Shown: in pieces, positions 62,443-64,000 of the stretch
How the letters are laid out: each line of letters opens with the position of its first letter
How positions within the stretch are numbered: position 1 is the stretch's first letter
Assembly (NCBI RefSeq): GCF_014201655.1
Contig: NZ_JACHEX010000002.1
Coordinates: forward strand, 268,697 to 332,696
From: Thermosipho japonicus
Lineage (GTDB): Bacteria > Thermotogota > Thermotogae > Thermotogales > Fervidobacteriaceae
DNA: 64,000 nt
Direction of reading: 5' to 3'
Program-made: the position numbers and the translations under genes
The notes under the pieces: generated by a model
Told to the model about the DNA's origin: nothing
Database searches by the model: none
The model's input: only the letters and a program-made list of their open reading frames with translations

Positions 62443-63184
62443 CGTGTTTAAAGGAACTGTTTTGAGAGTAATTTCAGAACTTAAAAGATATTATTTAAAT
62501 ACTATATCTTTTTTCACAATTATGACAATGCTGTTTTACTTTATGGTCTTGGGAGTAACAAAGTTTGGAAATCCTGCAAATTTAGGCGAAAGTATTCAGG
62601 CACTTGCAATAGGTTATATTGTATGGTTCACTTTTTTGGGGACCATTACAGATTTGTCGTGGACAATTATAAATGAGATGAGTATAGGATTAATTGAGCA
62701 AGCATTTATTTCACCAGTTGGCCCTTCAACAATTTACCTTTTTTACCAGTTTTCTAATTTTTTAATAATGATCCCTTTTGAGTTTTTAATACTTATAGTT
62801 GTTTTTAAGATAGCAGGGATACCTTTAATTATACCAATGAGCTTTATAATCGCTTTAATTTTGATGATGCTTCAAGGTTATGGTATAGGTCTTGTTTTAG
62901 CAGGTATAACTCTCAGATTTAAAAGGACTCAAGCATTACTAAACATCGCACAATTTGCTATTATAGGTCTTTTGCTTGGTGATTATAAAGGAATAGTAAA
63001 ATATATTGTTCCAGCAAATGGTTATATGAAAATACTAAGAAATTTGATAGAAGGATCTTCACTTAGATTTAGTGATTGGATTTATATGATAACATCTTCC
63101 TTGCTTTATATTTTCATTGGTGTTATCTTATTTAATTACTTTGCTGATGCAGTCAGAAAAAGAGGAGAAATTTCGCAATATTAA
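62429..63184 (+). CDS. ABC-2 type permease
   Basis: A 251-residue permease with six predicted helices. The ATG at 62429 is preferred, since GAGGTGAT lies upstream and the earlier GTG/ATG codons overlap it. It forms the exporter with the preceding ATPase and ends the DUF2089 operon. No terminator is visible; 63185-63530 is AT-rich and shows nothing I can assign. Confidence 0.9.
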   Translation: MVYLNVFKGTVLRVISELKRYYLNTISFFTIMTMLFYFMVLGVTKFGNPANLGESIQALAIGYIVWFTFLGTITDLSWTIINEMSIGLIEQAFISPVGPSTIYLFYQFSNFLIMIPFEFLILIVVFKIAGIPLIIPMSFIIALILMMLQGYGIGLVLAGITLRFKRTQALLNIAQFAIIGLLLGDYKGIVKYIVPANGYMKILRNLIEGSSLRFSDWIYMITSSLLYIFIGVILFNYFADAVRKRGEISQY

Positions 63185-63530
63185 TAGTTAATTATTAAAT
63201 ATAATAATGTATTAATGTATAGCAAATCAAAAGTAAATTGTAACTATAAGTTAGTTTGTATTATGAACATTTTTAGAGGAATTAAAAAGACGCATATTAT
63301 GCAATATAATATCATCAAAAGCAGTTTTAATCATAACATACCTATTTTACTATTTCTTTCAATCTTGAAAATAAATTTAATCTTATTCTTGTAATGTTAA
63401 TTAAAAACAATATACATTATTTTTTAACTGAGGTTTTTGTGTATATTAAATTAACACAATAAAAAATATTAACTATCTTGTAACTAAATTCCTTATACCT
63501 CAAAAATAATATGTTTATTTTTTGACTATT

Positions 63531-63694
63531 GTAACTTTTATGTTAACACACAAAAATTATCTAACTTTTCAAGGGATCTTTTTATACCCGTCTTTCGTAA
63601 GGCCTCTTAAATAAAAGATTTTACATTTCGTTTACTTCAGCTCAAATGTTCCGTTACTTGCCGAGGGTGCTTGTATATATTATAATTATTACGG
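63531..63694 (+). promoter_or_regulatory. Leader and promoter of CRISPR array 2
   Basis: Contains the leader element shared with array 1 (63531-63558). TTGCCG at 63658-63663 and TATAAT at 63681-63686 with a 17-bp spacer would start transcription at about 63693, two bases before the first repeat. Confidence 0.65.
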
Positions 63695-64000
63695 GTTTAG
63701 AATCTACCTATGAGGAATGAAAACCTTCTAAACGAGGCTGTACCTTACATGGTTCAAATTCATGTTTAGAATCTACCTATGAGGAATGAAAACGAGTCAA
63801 TCGACTCCTGGACAAATACTTAATACTGACCCTCCGTTTAGAATCTACCTATGAGGAATGAAAACGCTTGTTATTTGATTATAAACCCTGGGACTCCTAC
63901 TATGTTTAGAATCTACCTATGAGGAATGAAAACGCTTGTTATTTGATTATAAACCCTGGGACTCCTACTATGTTTAGAATCTACCTATGAGGAATGAAAA
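63695..64000 (+). CRISPR. CRISPR array 2, 5 repeats seen, continues past the window
   Basis: Repeats at 63695-63724, 63764-63793, 63836-63865, 63904-63933 and 63972-64000 (the last lacks its final base because the window ends). Spacers are 39, 42, 38 and 38 bp. The third and fourth spacers are identical (starting GCTTGTTATTTGATTATAAA), so one repeat-spacer unit is duplicated. The repeat is the same as in array 1. No cas gene is present in the window. Confidence 0.97.

Noticed and set aside
44335..64000. cas genes between the two arrays
   Set aside because: None of the proteins in 45484-63184 shows a Cas motif; the exonuclease and PhoH genes lie elsewhere and belong to other families.

Overview
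The window comes from an AT-rich thermophilic bacterium of the order Thermotogales, most likely a Thermosipho-like genus. The clues are a Thermotoga-type maltosyltransferase next to a secreted type I pullulanase, a trimeric HydABC [FeFe]-hydrogenase operon ending in rex, secreted beta-rich proteins typical of the 'toga' outer layer, flagellar and CheX chemotaxis genes, low GC, and two CRISPR arrays sharing a 30-bp repeat. The genus is inferred from gene content and composition; no database search was run.

Layout. 1-6011: end of a ROK-family gene, a 7TM chemoreceptor (minus strand), and a TetR-controlled ABC-2 exporter operon with a palindromic operator on its promoter. 6036-13951: alpha-glucan genes (mmtA, pulA), a CheY-like receiver, ileS. 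14002-18007: LOG-like protein, DMT transporter, mreB and two flagellar rod/hook genes. 18054-21592 (minus): yceD-rpmF-plsX-glmS. 21647-36073 (plus): one very long, tightly packed operon: a lytic transglycosylase with a predicted beta-barrel tail, fliF (broken by an in-frame stop), fliG, an exonuclease, a PIN-PhoH ATPase, an unknown protein plus a membrane-embedded SMC-like ATPase, pyrH, rbgA, cheX, a nucleosidase-like gene, ddl, an alpha/beta hydrolase and a membrane-anchored MurF-like ligase. 36143-44158 (minus): the hydrogenase operon, with a sensory hydrogenase-like protein, a PP2C phosphatase and a small ferredoxin ahead of hydC-hydB-hydA-rex, under a strong promoter with two overlapping Rex-like sites.

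44335-44575 is CRISPR array 1 (read on the minus strand) with a leader and a roughly 900-bp intergenic region that holds a possible GntR-gene relic. 45484-48377: beta-rich secreted protein, HExxH/VWA protein and an orphan ABC-2 permease. 48398-58714 (minus): ndk, a truncated enolase-superfamily protein, a class A PBP, MBL hydrolase, FecR-domain protein, comB, aminotransferase, polysaccharide deacetylase, dus, nadD, obg and tRNA-Thr(CGT). 58833-63184 (plus): a DUF2089 - polymer-forming adhesin - MFS - ABC transporter operon with a repeated motif around its consensus promoter. 63531-64000: leader and start of CRISPR array 2 (plus strand), which contains a duplicated spacer and runs off the window.

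The strongest candidates for something new are the DUF2089/bactofilin-like operon with its iterated AAATTTTGAA motif, the redox-sensing module inside the hydrogenase operon with its 32-bp near-palindromic operator, the transglycosylase/beta-barrel fusion, and the membrane SMC-like ATPase with its unknown partner. No cas genes are present in the window.
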